Under the pieces are notes generated by a model that was not told the DNA's origin, did no database searches, and worked only from the letters and a program-made list of their open reading frames with translations. Below, in pieces: positions 35,150 to 44,113 of a stretch of DNA of 64,000 nucleotides. Both the position numbers and the translations under genes were made by a program. The stretch lies in NCBI GenBank assembly GCA_965215295.1, contig OZ244045.1, forward strand, positions 1,488,001 to 1,552,000. Direction: 5' to 3'. Each line of letters opens with the position of its first letter. Positions within the stretch are counted from its first letter, which is position 1. This stretch comes from HK1 sp965215295. Lineage in GTDB: Bacteria > Pseudomonadota > Gammaproteobacteria > HK1.

Positions 35150-36358
35150 TCACCGGGATGCTGTCTGCCGCCGTCGGATGTCGACGGAGTTGCTGATCAG
35201 CCGCAGAACGTCGGAACTGTTCCAAGTACGGTAGTCGGGATGTCGCCGAGCGCGAGGCAGTACCCACCGCTCAAGCGCGAGATCGGCGATTTGCCGCGTT
35301 GAAACCAAGGAGGAGAGGTCCGGTCGGCCCCTGCCCGTGCGGAGGATTCTTGCGGCGTTGGAGGCGAGGTTGCAGATGAAGACCTCGCGCTGGATCCCGT
35401 GGCGTAGCAGGTTGTCTTTGAGACCGAGGGCCTTGAGGGCGGCGCGGGTGGTGCGAAGGCGCCAGTTCGGACCCTGTCCGAAGCGGTGATGGTCCGCGTA
35501 CTGGTGGCCGATCTGGCGCAGGTAGTCGCGCAACTCGAGAAACAGCTTATCGGAGATGTGAAAATGTCCCCAGCCGTGCGTGTATCCGATGCGCTCGAAG
35601 TATCGTACGCCGCCCAGCTTCAGACGGTTGTAGACGGAGGACCGACCCATCGAGGATGAAGTGGTGACGGCCAGCAGGCGCGGTTTCTTGGCCTTGCCGG
35701 AGATGATGCCGGTGGTGTTGCCGTAGGTGCGGGTGAACTCCTTGTAGATCTGTCTTGAGCGGACGAGGCAGGCAACCATTTTGCCGGCCAACAGCGTGTT
35801 GTACGGCGGCAGAGCACCGAGAACGAAGGCATCCATGATATTGACCAGCCGCTCGCGGCGGTCGTTGACATCCCACCCGATGAGGGTGTCGCGGACAGAG
35901 AGATTGAAAACTGGATCGCCTATTGCGATCAGGCCCAGGACCTTCTCGTTCCGGGCATCCCAGACGATATACCGGAGGCGCCGGCCGAATCCGTTGGAGA
36001 CGGGTACGGACCAAGTGAGCGTGGCCAGCCGGAACAAGTCCGATTGCCAAGTTCCTGCGTATACCCGCTCGAGCTCGGGATGAATCGCAGCGGGATCGAC
36101 GTCTCGCCCGGAGGCGAAGTAGTCGAGCAGCTTGGGAGCACGGCGCGACAGGAAATCCGAGCTGGAAGAGAGACGGTCGGCTCGCTGGGGACCGTGCAAG
36201 CTCCGAATCAGATCCTTGTCGGTACCGTCGAGTTCGAGGCTCCCGTCGCTGGACTTGCGGAAGCCGAGCGAGTGGAGTTGCTGTCGCACCTTGCGTCGGA
36301 GCGATGCCTCTCGGAGCGAGATGGAGATGACTTGGTTGTTGTTCTTCGCGTATCCCAC
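35150..36358 (-). CDS. druA: Druantia DruA-like protein (DUF4338)
   Basis: A protein of about 402 residues with the DUF4338 core: LRYIVWDARNEKVLGLIAIGDPVFNL, DTLIGWDVNDRRERLVNIMDAFVLGALPPYN and LLAGKMVACLVRS, then the variable C-terminal half HGWGHFHISDKLFLELRDYL. DUF4338 defines DruA, a hallmark of type I Druantia phage defence. I start at the GTG at 36358 with GGAG seven bases upstream. The open frame continues upstream to 36640, but that part is low-complexity and not conserved-looking. It is the first gene of the operon. Confidence 0.82.
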   Translation of the reverse strand: MGYAKNNNQVISISLREASLRRKVRQQLHSLGFRKSSDGSLELDGTDKDLIRSLHGPQRADRLSSSSDFLSRRAPKLLDYFASGRDVDPAAIHPELERVYAGTWQSDLFRLATLTWSVPVSNGFGRRLRYIVWDARNEKVLGLIAIGDPVFNLSVRDTLIGWDVNDRRERLVNIMDAFVLGALPPYNTLLAGKMVACLVRSRQIYKEFTRTYGNTTGIISGKAKKPRLLAVTTSSSMGRSSVYNRLKLGGVRYFERIGYTHGWGHFHISDKLFLELRDYLRQIGHQYADHHRFGQGPNWRLRTTRAALKALGLKDNLLRHGIQREVFICNLASNAARILRTGRGRPDLSSLVSTRQIADLALERWVLPRARRHPDYRTWNSSDVLRLISNSVDIRRRQTASR

Positions 36359-36703
36359 TGACCTGCTCCGTCCCCCTGTTGGCTGGTGAGCACAATGAGT
36401 TGCCCACCGTAGCCTTCCACGGGCGGACGGATAGGTTGGCAGGGAGCCGTCGCGCCGTTCGCTGGATGAACTCGACCAATCAGCGCGCGATTCTCGCATA
36501 CATCGAAGGGGCCGACGCACCCGCTTGGCTGAATGGCGATACGCAGGGCGAAGACATGACGCGCGACAGATACCCGGGCGGCGCGCGGTCGATCTGAAAC
36601 CGTAGAGGTCTGAAACCGTGGAAGGCGGGGTCGTCGCCATGGGCTCGCCCTTCCCGACGGACCGGGCACACGGCCGAGGCCATGCTTCCGGGGGCGCGGG
36701 CGA
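36359..36703. other. Intergenic region upstream of druA
   Basis: About 345 bp between druA and the end of xdhC. It should contain the Druantia promoter. Nothing specific was identified: no AT-rich promoter core, dyad or attachment site. Confidence 0.5.
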
Positions 36704-38002
36704 TTACGTGTCGGCGCGTTCGAGGAGCTGCGCGGCGACGCCGGCCGCGATGGCCGCCGGGTGCTTCGAGCGGATCGCGGGCATGCCGATGGGGCAGACG
36801 AGCGTCGCGACGCGCGCCTCCGCGACGCCGGCCTCGCGGAGCCGGCGCACGAACCGGGCCCGCTTGCCGGCCGATCCGATGAGCCCGACGTAGCCGAATC
36901 GACCCGCCGCGAGCGCCGCGTGGACGATGGCCAGATCCAGGGCATGGCTGTGGGTCATCACCACCACGAAGGCGCCGTCGGGCGCGCCGACGAGCTCGCC
37001 GGCGGCGTCGGCGCTTCGCACCGGGCGCACGTTCGCGGGGGTCGCGGCGGGAAAGGTGCCTTCGCGCTCATCGATCCAGGTCACGTCGAAAGGAAGCGGG
37101 GCGAGTGCGAGCATCAGCGCGCGCCCCACGTGCCCGGCGCCGAACAGCCAGAGCGGGCGTCGAGGGTCGCGGAACCGCTCGACGATGACGCCATCGTCCT
37201 TGAGCTCGACCGGGAGACCTCCTTGCGTGACGCCGCCCTCGGCGGCGCGCTCGGCGATGATGGACCGACCGGTCCCCGCGGAGCCGGATGCCTCGTACGC
37301 AACGCCGTTGCCGGCAGTGTGCTCGGCGGGGGCGAAGGATCCGGTCCTCGCGGGACCGGATGCCTCGTACGCAACGCCGTCGCCGGCAGTGTGCTCGGCG
37401 GGGGCGAAGGACCCGGTTCTCGCGGGGCCGGATGTCTCGCGTGCGACGTTGCCGCCGGCAGTGCGCTCGGCAGCGATCGAGTAGCCGGTCCCCGCGGAGC
37501 CGGACGCCTCGTACGCGACGATGTCGCCGGTAATGTGCTCGGCGGCGGCAAAGGGCACAGTCCTCGCGGGGCCGAACGCCTCGCGTGCAACGTCTTCATC
37601 GACGATGCGCTCGACCGACCGCGGGCCGATCCGACCGCGGGTCACGAACGGACCGGCGGCTTCGCGCGCGGCGAGGGCCTGGATCTCGTCGAGCCGATCC
37701 CGATCGAACACCTCGGTCAGCAACTGCACGCTCCCGCCACAGCACTGGCCGAGATCGGGGCCCAGGGTGAACCGGGTGAGGGTCGCGGCCGGCGTGTTCC
37801 GTGAGAGTGCGTCGCGGGCCGCGCCGATCGCCCGCCATTCGAGCTCGCCCCCACCAATTGTTCCCCGGAACCTGCCGTCCGGCGCGATCACCATGCGCGC
37901 ACCGGGCTCGCGCGGCGCGGACCCGCGGACCGCGGCGACCGTCACCAGCGCGCAGCTCCCGTGCGAGCCCACCATCTCCGCGACCACCGGCCAGATCCGC
38001 AT
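36704..38002 (-). CDS. xdhC: XdhC-like molybdenum cofactor insertion/sulfuration chaperone, repeat-expanded
   Basis: XdhC binds molybdenum cofactor and inserts its sulfurated form into xanthine dehydrogenase. The N-terminal half has VTVAAVRGSAPREPGARMVI, GTIGGGELEW and the QCCGGSVQLLTE motif; the C-terminal Rossmann-type half has LWLFGAGHVGRALM and GYVGLIGSAGKRARF. Between them is an insertion of about 130 residues made of 24-residue repeats, so the protein (432 residues) is longer than the usual 280-340. ATG 38002 (MRIWPVVAEM) is preferred over an upstream codon. Confidence 0.9.
   Translation of the reverse strand: MRIWPVVAEMVGSHGSCALVTVAAVRGSAPREPGARMVIAPDGRFRGTIGGGELEWRAIGAARDALSRNTPAATLTRFTLGPDLGQCCGGSVQLLTEVFDRDRLDEIQALAAREAAGPFVTRGRIGPRSVERIVDEDVAREAFGPARTVPFAAAEHITGDIVAYEASGSAGTGYSIAAERTAGGNVARETSGPARTGSFAPAEHTAGDGVAYEASGPARTGSFAPAEHTAGNGVAYEASGSAGTGRSIIAERAAEGGVTQGGLPVELKDDGVIVERFRDPRRPLWLFGAGHVGRALMLALAPLPFDVTWIDEREGTFPAATPANVRPVRSADAAGELVGAPDGAFVVVMTHSHALDLAIVHAALAAGRFGYVGLIGSAGKRARFVRRLREAGVAEARVATLVCPIGMPAIRSKHPAAIAAGVAAQLLERADT
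37262..37545. repeat. 72-bp tandem repeat inside xdhC
   Basis: Units of 72 bp encode variants of EASGPARTGSFAPAEHTAGDGVAY. Two units near 37307-37450 are almost identical and the outer ones are more diverged. The length is a multiple of three, so the reading frame is preserved. The insert lies between the two conserved XdhC domains, as an expanded linker. Confidence 0.9.
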
Positions 38003-38079
38003 CGACTCAACCTCTCGCGGTCCGTCCTGAACCACCCCGCATCATGAAATCATCCCACGGGTCTCGAAGACCGAGACGC

Positions 38080-38200
38080 CGGGGCGCCGAGGCGCCGAAG
38101 CACCGGGGCACCGAAGCGCCGGGACACCGAGGCGCCGGGACACCGAGGCACCGAAGCGCCGGGACACCGAGACGCCGGAACACCGGGACACCGGGGATGC
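38080..38200. repeat. Short-period GC-rich repeat upstream of xdhC
   Basis: Imperfect 9-bp units such as GACACCGAG, GCGCCGGGA and GCACCGAAG alternate over about 120 bp in the gap between xdhC and the DUF4143 ATPase. It has the look of a minisatellite. No coding function is evident. Confidence 0.75.
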
Positions 38201-38429
38201 GAGATCACCACGCCCGGCAAGCTGTCATCGGGCGCCTGGAAGCCCGGAACCCGCGGGGGCAGGCTGCGGGGAAACGCTCCCCGGTCGGCGTCGGCGTCAC
38301 GTGTCGAGGAAGCGCATGGCGGCCAGTATGGCACGCCGGCGACCGGGTTGACGCCGGTCGTTCCCTCCTCCGTTCTCTTTCCGAATGTCGTTCTCTTCCG
38401 GTACGCGATCCACCTCGCACGATTCACCT

Positions 38430-38505
38430 CATTCTCCCCGAAATAACCCATTTCCTTGAAAAACCATATTTCCCCGAAAAGCCCATTTTCCTCGAAAATC
38501 CACAT
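38430..38505. repeat. Iteron-like AT-rich direct repeats upstream of the second DUF4143 ATPase
   Basis: Four consecutive units of 17-18 bp follow the pattern C-C-A-T-T-T-(T)-C-C-(T/C)-(C/T)-G-A-A-A-A. They are ATTCTCCCCGAAATAA, CCATTTCCTTGAAAAA, CATATTTCCCCGAAAA and CCATTTTCCTCGAAAA. The tract is far more AT-rich than the flanks and ends 35 bp before the ATPase start. Direct repeats of this spacing often bind a protein cooperatively; here that is only an inference. Confidence 0.65.
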
Positions 38506-38539
38506 TTGAAGCATCGATTTTCAAGGAATATCATGCCGT

Positions 38540-39721
38540 ATGGTCATCGATCGCCCTACCGTCCGCGCGCGCATCCATGAGGCGTTCTCCGTCCACCCGG
38601 CGGTCGCCCTGACCGGACCGCGTCAGTGTGGCAAGACCACTCTCGCGCGCATGATCGCGGCGGACTCCCCCGTAAGCACGTTCCTCGACCTCGAGAGCGC
38701 GGTGGACCGGCGGCGGCTGCAAAAGCCGGAGCAGACACTGGCCGGCTTGTCCGGTCTCGTGGTCATCGACGAGGTACAGCGCGAGCCGACGCTCTTCGAA
38801 ACCCTACGCGTGCTGGTCGATCGGGCCGGCAATCCGGCGCGGTTCCTCGTGCTCGGCAGCGCATCCCCTTCACTTGTCCGCGGGGTCTCGGAATCCCTCG
38901 CCGGCCGCGTGGGCCTGGTCGATCTGTCGGGCTTCGACCTCTCGGAGACCGGGCCGGAATCGTGGCGCACCCTCTGGCTCCGGGGCGGTTTTCCGCGGGC
39001 GTACCTCGCACCGCACGACCGGGCTTCCACCCTGTGGAGGCAGGGCTTCGTGCGAACGTTCCTCGAACGCGACATTCCCCAGCTCGGCATCACGGTCCCC
39101 GCGGAAACGCTTCGCCGGTTCTGGACGATGATGGCCCACTATCACGGCCAGGTGTGGAACGCTGCGGAGTTCGCCCGCGCCCTCGGATCGAACGAAGGCA
39201 CGGCGCGAAGGTATCTCGACATCCTGACCGGCACCTTCATGGTGCGAGCGCTCCCCCCGTGGTTCGAAAACGTCAGGAAGCGCCAGGTCAAGTCGCCCAA
39301 GGTCTACGTGCGCGATACCGGGCTTCTGCACACCCTCCTCACCCTGGAAACCGGTGAAGAGGTCGCCGGTCACCCGAAAGTCGGCGCCTCTTTCGAGGGA
39401 TTCGTGGTCGAGCAGCTCATGAGTGCATTCGAACTCGGGGGAGCCTGCTTCTGGGCGACGCACGGCGGCGCCGAGCTCGACTTGCTCATCACCCGCGGCG
39501 GCAAGCGCTACGGCTTCGAATGCAAGCTCGCCGATGCCCCCGGCACGACACGCTCCATGCGGGTGGCCCTGAACGACTTGGGGCTGGAGCACCTCTGGGT
39601 GGTGTACCCCGGAGCCGAGGCGTATACGCTGGATGACCGGATATCGGTGCTGCCCATCGCGCACGTCCCGGACCTCGCACGGTCGCTCGGCGTGGGAGAG
39701 GGGCGCGGCGCATCCGCCTGA
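38540..39721 (+). CDS. AAA ATPase with C-terminal DUF4143 domain, second copy
   Basis: A 393-residue paralogue of the ATPase at 10321-11493, diverged in sequence. Walker A is LTGPRQCGKTT (near residue 25), Walker B LVVIDEVQREP, then LVLGSASPSL, TYLERD-like FVRTFLERDIPQLG, QVKSPKVYVRDTGLLH and the nuclease-like GAELDLLITRGGKRYGFECKLA. It is inserted on the plus strand between xdhC and xdhB, both minus strand, as expected of a mobile accessory gene. No partner gene is recognised. Confidence 0.86.
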   Translation: MVIDRPTVRARIHEAFSVHPAVALTGPRQCGKTTLARMIAADSPVSTFLDLESAVDRRRLQKPEQTLAGLSGLVVIDEVQREPTLFETLRVLVDRAGNPARFLVLGSASPSLVRGVSESLAGRVGLVDLSGFDLSETGPESWRTLWLRGGFPRAYLAPHDRASTLWRQGFVRTFLERDIPQLGITVPAETLRRFWTMMAHYHGQVWNAAEFARALGSNEGTARRYLDILTGTFMVRALPPWFENVRKRQVKSPKVYVRDTGLLHTLLTLETGEEVAGHPKVGASFEGFVVEQLMSAFELGGACFWATHGGAELDLLITRGGKRYGFECKLADAPGTTRSMRVALNDLGLEHLWVVYPGAEAYTLDDRISVLPIAHVPDLARSLGVGEGRGASA

Positions 39722-39745
39722 ATCGGTCCACGACGAGCGCGAACG

Positions 39746-40183
39746 ATGACGGCACGAACGGGTACGAGGGTTCCGCCTCACCGACGGCCGGTGGCGCTGA
39801 AAGGCGCCGAGGCGTTCACCCGGTACGCCGAGCGCTACCCGCAGCGCGCTGCGTGCGAGAGCGCGGAGAAGATCGCCGGGGCCATCGCGCGCAAGCACTG
39901 CGCGGGCAGGCGGGGCCGAGTGACGGGCGCGGAGGTGCTCGTGGCGCTCGACGCCGGGCCCGAAGCGCTCACCCCGGCAAGCCGCGCCGTCGCGTGGATG
40001 CTCGGCTCGATCAGCATCCCCGAGTGCATGCGGCTCGTCGTGCTGTGCGGGGTGCGCCACGAGGCGCTGGCGCGTTTCGTCCGTGCGAATCCGCAGCAGC
40101 GCCGCGATCTGGTCCGGTACCTGAACCAGTTCACCGCAGCCCGGACCGATACCCGGTCGTCACCGTCGGACAACCCGAGGTGA
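39746..40183 (+). CDS. Hypothetical protein
   Basis: A 145-residue, arginine-rich soluble protein starting 24 bp after the DUF4143 gene. I do not recognise it. A helical region (GAEAFTRYAERYPQRAACESAEKIAGAIARKHC) and a second (VTGAEVLVALDAGPEAL) suggest a small all-alpha fold, and LRYLNQF-type residues end it. The composition is consistent with a real gene, but the opposite strand also has open frames. Confidence 0.5.
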   Translation: MTARTGTRVPPHRRPVALKGAEAFTRYAERYPQRAACESAEKIAGAIARKHCAGRRGRVTGAEVLVALDAGPEALTPASRAVAWMLGSISIPECMRLVVLCGVRHEALARFVRANPQQRRDLVRYLNQFTAARTDTRSSPSDNPR

Positions 40184-40301
40184 CCGGGCGCCGAGGGAAG
40201 ACACCGATCACTTTCCGAGGGTCATGCTCGATTCCTTGTCCTGCGACCGCCGAAGATCGCCATCGTCCCGCTCGCCGCCCTTGCGTCCAGTGCGCGTCCG
40301 T

Positions 40302-42710
40302 TCAGCGACGAAGCGGCGGCGGCGCCTCCGTCGGGCGGTGCGGCTCGTGCGAAGTGGAACGCATCGCGTCCGCCGCGCGCAGGATTGCCTCCGGCGTGGC
40401 CGGGGCGTCCAGCGGCGGCACGCGCCCCGGAGCGAGGCTCGCGAGCGCATGGGTGAGGGCGGAGAACACCGAGATCGCGAGCATCAGCGGCGGCTCGCCG
40501 ACCGCCTTCGAGCGGTGGACGGTCGGCTCGCGGTTGCGCCCGGGCTCGAACAGCGCGACGCGGAAATCGGCCGGCACGTCCGAGCAGGTCGGGATCTTGT
40601 AGGTCGATGGCGCATGGGTGAGCAGCCGCCCGTCTTCGTCGAAGACCAGCTCCTCGGTCGTGAGCCACCCCATCCCCTGCACGAAGCCGCCCTCGATCTG
40701 CCCCATGTCGATGGCCGGGTTCAGCGAGCGGCCGGCGTCGTGGAGGATGTCCACCCGATCGACGCGCATCTCGCCGGTCTCGATGTCGACGGTCACCTCG
40801 GAGCACGCGGCGCCCCCGGCGAAGTAGAGGAAGGGGCGCCCGCGGGCGGTGTCCCGATCCCAGGAGATCTTCGGAGTGGCGTAGTAGCCGGTGGCGGAGA
40901 GCGACACCCGCTCGGCGAACGCGAGCCGCGTGAGCCGCTCGAAGGGGATCGTCTCCGCGCCGACCCGCACCGTGCCGCTCTCGAACGCGACCTCCGCCTC
41001 GCGCACCTGGAACAGGCGGGCGGCGAGCCCGGCGAGGCGGCGGCGGATGGCGCCGGCGGCGCGGCGCGCGGCCATGCCGTTCAGGTCGGAGCCGGACGAG
41101 GCGGCGGTGGGGGCGGTGTTCGGCACCTTGTCGGTGCGGGTCGCGGTGGCTCGCACCCGCTCGACGCCGATGCCGAGCTCCTCCGCGACCACCTGCGCCA
41201 CCTTGATGTAGAGCCCCTGCCCCATCTCCGTGCCGCCGTGGTTGACCTGCACCGAGCCGTCGGTGAAGACGTGCACCAGGGCGCCGGCCTGGTTGAGCTG
41301 CTTCAGGGTGAACGCGATGCCGAACTTGACCGGCGTGAGCGCGATCCCCTTGCGCAGCGTCCCGCCGCGCGCCGGGCGCTCCGCCCGGACGTTGAACCGC
41401 GTGATCGCCCGGCGCCGCGCCGCGTACTCGCTGGTGCGCTCCAGCCGGCGAACGATTCGGGTGAGGACGTGGTCCTCGACCCGCATCCCGTACGGAGTGA
41501 CGTCCCGCCCCGTCGCGTAGAGGTTGCGCTTGCGCACCACCAGGGGGTCGAGCCCCAGGGTGATCGCGACCGCATCCATCATCCGCTCCGCGAACAGCAT
41601 CCCCTGCGGGCCGCCGAAGCCGCGGAACGCGGTGTTCGACACCGTGTCGGTGCGCACCCGCCGGGAATGGATGCGCGCCGCCGGGTAGCAGTAGGCGTTG
41701 TCGGCATGGAACATCGCCCGGTCGTTCACCCCGAGGGAGAGATCCGCCGAATACCCGCAGCGGGCATCGAGCTCGACGTCGATGCCCTCCAGCACGCCGC
41801 CGTCGTCGAAGCCGCAGCGCCAGTCCACGCGGAAGTCGTGACGCTTGCCGGTCATCGCCATGTCGTCGTCGCGGTCGAGGCGCAGCTTCGCCGGGCGGCC
41901 GGTCACGTGCGCGGCGAGCGCCGCGAGGCACGCCCACTGCGCGGCCTGCGACTCCTTGCCGCCGAACGCGCCGCCCATCCGCCGGCATTCGCACACCACC
42001 GCCGCGTCGGGGACCCCGAGCATCCGGGCGACGAGGTGCTGCACCTCCGAAGGGTGCTGGGTCGAGGAGAGGACCCGCATCTCGTCGTCCTCGCCGGGCA
42101 CCGCGAGGGCGACCTGTCCCTCGAGATAGAAGTGCTCCTGGCCGCCGATCCGCACCCGGCCTTCGAGACGGTGCGGGGCGGCGGCGATCGCGCGCGCCGG
42201 CTCGCCGCGCCGGAACTCGTAGGGGGCGAGCACCTCGGCGCCGGCCGCGAGGCCCTGATCGACGGTGACGACGGGAGGACGCGCATCGACCTCGACGCAC
42301 GCCCGCCGGGCGGCGCGCCGGGCCGCGTCGCGGGTCTCGGCGACGACGGCGAACACCACCTGTCCGTGAAAGCGGACCTCCCCGGCCGCGAGGATCGGGT
42401 CGTCGCCGAACGCGGGGCTGCAATCGTTCGTTCCGGGAACGTCCGCGGCGGTGAGCACCGCCAGCACTCCGGGCGAGGCGCGCACCGCGTCGAGACCGAG
42501 CGAGCGGACCGCGCCGCGCGCGGCGCCGGCGCAGCCGGGCGCGACGTGCACGGTGCCGGCCGGCTCGGGGAGGTCGTCGACGTAGGCGGCGGTCCCCCGC
42601 ACATGGCCCGCGGCGCTGTCGTGAGGAAGGGCGAGGCCGACGCTTGCGCCGGCGGCGAGACCCGGCCGGGCGGCAAGGGCGGCGTTGGTGATCGGCGGTC
42701 GTGGCTTCAC
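40302..42710 (-). CDS. xdhB: Xanthine dehydrogenase molybdopterin-binding subunit
   Basis: About 802 residues. It shows GRPHDSA-like LPHDSAAGHVRGTAAYVDD, GGQEHFYLEGQVALA, CRRMGGAFGGKESQ, VRTDTVSNTAFRGFGGPQGM and GMGWLTTEELVFDEDGRLLTHAPSTYKIP, all characteristic of XdhB, which with XdhA oxidises hypoxanthine and xanthine to urate. The GTG at 42710 gives the usual length; an ATG at 42836 would add 42 low-complexity residues. No xdhA (2Fe-2S/FAD subunit) lies next to it, which is unusual. xdhC lies downstream beyond the DUF4143 insertion. Confidence 0.92.
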   Translation of the reverse strand: MKPRPPITNAALAARPGLAAGASVGLALPHDSAAGHVRGTAAYVDDLPEPAGTVHVAPGCAGAARGAVRSLGLDAVRASPGVLAVLTAADVPGTNDCSPAFGDDPILAAGEVRFHGQVVFAVVAETRDAARRAARRACVEVDARPPVVTVDQGLAAGAEVLAPYEFRRGEPARAIAAAPHRLEGRVRIGGQEHFYLEGQVALAVPGEDDEMRVLSSTQHPSEVQHLVARMLGVPDAAVVCECRRMGGAFGGKESQAAQWACLAALAAHVTGRPAKLRLDRDDDMAMTGKRHDFRVDWRCGFDDGGVLEGIDVELDARCGYSADLSLGVNDRAMFHADNAYCYPAARIHSRRVRTDTVSNTAFRGFGGPQGMLFAERMMDAVAITLGLDPLVVRKRNLYATGRDVTPYGMRVEDHVLTRIVRRLERTSEYAARRRAITRFNVRAERPARGGTLRKGIALTPVKFGIAFTLKQLNQAGALVHVFTDGSVQVNHGGTEMGQGLYIKVAQVVAEELGIGVERVRATATRTDKVPNTAPTAASSGSDLNGMAARRAAGAIRRRLAGLAARLFQVREAEVAFESGTVRVGAETIPFERLTRLAFAERVSLSATGYYATPKISWDRDTARGRPFLYFAGGAACSEVTVDIETGEMRVDRVDILHDAGRSLNPAIDMGQIEGGFVQGMGWLTTEELVFDEDGRLLTHAPSTYKIPTCSDVPADFRVALFEPGRNREPTVHRSKAVGEPPLMLAISVFSALTHALASLAPGRVPPLDAPATPEAILRAADAMRSTSHEPHRPTEAPPPLRR

Positions 42711-43056
42711 TGACGGCGTCCGAATGTCGGTGCGAGGCGTCCGTTCACGACTTCGAGGCGTACCGCGCGCTCCCTGACCCGGGCCATCCGGACCGGACAT
42801 CGGCCGGAGATTGCGCGCGTACGGCCCGATCCGCAAGCTCGGGAACGCCGGGCTCCCGGGTTCGGCCGGTCGTCCGGGACCTCAAGCTGTCCGGAACCCT
42901 GGAACGGTCCTGCCCGGACCACGCGGGACCACGCCGCCCGTTTGCCATCGCCCGGCGGCAGGGATATGGTTGAACCTGCGGCGCCGCACCCCGCGGACGC
43001 CGGAAATCGCACCACCATCCGGCTGTCACCGCCGGCTTTCATCAAGAGGATCCACC
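42711..43056. other. Divergent intergenic region between xdhB and the TRAP operon
   Basis: About 346 bp between divergently read genes; promoters for both are expected. A purine-rich AAGAGGA ribosome binding site precedes dctP at 43045. I could not single out a promoter or operator with confidence. Confidence 0.5.
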
Positions 43057-44100
43057 ATGAACAAGGCAAAGGCACTGGTCGTCACATTGGCTGCCGTCGC
43101 ACTGTCGGCCGCGGCGCTCTCCGCGAACGCCGACCCCGTTCGCCTCAAGATGGGCTCGACCTTCCCGTCGAAGCTGGTCCAGCTCGGCTCGCTGGGCAAG
43201 ACCCTGGAGGCCAACATCAACGCCATTTCGGGAGGCGACATCCAGGTCAAGTTCTACGAGCCCGGCGCGCTGGTCCCGGCGCTGGAGCTGTTCGACGCCG
43301 TCAAGTCCGGCTCGGTCGACGCCGCCTGGTCGACCCCGGGCTACTGGCAGGGCAAGGAGCCGGCACTGGCGCTGTTCGCCGCGGTGCCGTTCGGTCCGAG
43401 CTCCGGTGAATACGGCGCCTGGCTGTTCTTCGGCGGCGGCGAAAAGATGATGCAGCAGATCTACCACAAGCACGGCATCCACTCGCTGATCTGCGGCGTG
43501 ATCGCGCCCGAGGCGTCGGGCTGGTTCCGCCAGGAGATCACCAATCTCGATCAGCTCAGCGGCCTGAAGATGCGCTTCTTCGGCTTGGGCGCCAAGGTCA
43601 TGCAGAAGCTCGGGGTCGACACCCAGCTCCTCTCCGGCGCCGACATCTACCCGGCGCTCGAACGCGGCACCATCGACGCCACCGAGTTCTCGCAGCCGGC
43701 CATCGATCTCGACCTCGGCTTCTACCAGGTCGCCAAGCACTACTACTTCCCCGGCTGGCACCAGCAGTCCACTGCCTTCGAGTTCATGATCAACAAGGCG
43801 AAGTGGGACGCGATGACCGAGCAGCAGCAGAAGATCATCGAGGTCGCGTGCCGCGCCAACTTCGCGCTCGGCATGGCCGAGGGCGAGGCGATCCAGGGCA
43901 AGGCGCTGGCCGATCTCCAGTCCAAGGGCGTGACCATCCATAGCTGGTCGCGCGCCGATCTGGACCGCATCGAGGCGGTCTGGAACGAAGTGGCGGAGGA
44001 GATCGCCGCATCGGACGAGGGCTTCAGGGAGACTTGGGCGTCGTTGCAGGCGTTCCGCGCCGAATACAAGGTCTGGGGCGACCTCGGATACATCCAGTAG
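43057..44100 (+). CDS. dctP: TRAP transporter substrate-binding protein DctP
   Basis: A 347-residue periplasmic receptor. A signal peptide (MNKAKALVVTLAAVALSAAALSANA) is followed by a DctP fold with VRLKMGSTFPSK, YEPGALVPALELFDAVKSGSVDAAW and LSGLKMRFFGLGAKVMQKLG. It lacks the features of the TAXI type. The gene opens a dctPQM operon, and downstream genes suggest the ligand is a carboxylated N-heterocycle or similar acid. The start has AAGAGGA upstream. A strong hairpin follows its stop. Confidence 0.94.
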   Translation: MNKAKALVVTLAAVALSAAALSANADPVRLKMGSTFPSKLVQLGSLGKTLEANINAISGGDIQVKFYEPGALVPALELFDAVKSGSVDAAWSTPGYWQGKEPALALFAAVPFGPSSGEYGAWLFFGGGEKMMQQIYHKHGIHSLICGVIAPEASGWFRQEITNLDQLSGLKMRFFGLGAKVMQKLGVDTQLLSGADIYPALERGTIDATEFSQPAIDLDLGFYQVAKHYYFPGWHQQSTAFEFMINKAKWDAMTEQQQKIIEVACRANFALGMAEGEAIQGKALADLQSKGVTIHSWSRADLDRIEAVWNEVAEEIAASDEGFRETWASLQAFRAEYKVWGDLGYIQ

Positions 44101-44113
44101 ATCCATCCCCATG

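Noticed and set aside
24282..36358. DISARM or Dpd-type system
   Set aside because: DUF1998 helicases occur there too, but no methyltransferase, phospholipase-D or queuosine-related gene is present, while a DUF4338 druA gene is.
36359..36640. N-terminal extension of druA from an ATG at 36640
   Set aside because: The extra 94 residues are Ser/Arg-rich and start nowhere near a good ribosome-binding site; GTG 36358 has GGAG seven bases upstream and gives the family length.
37262..37545. Possible CRISPR array because of regular 72-bp units
   Set aside because: The whole unit repeats without unique spacers, it keeps an open reading frame inside xdhC, and there are no cas genes.
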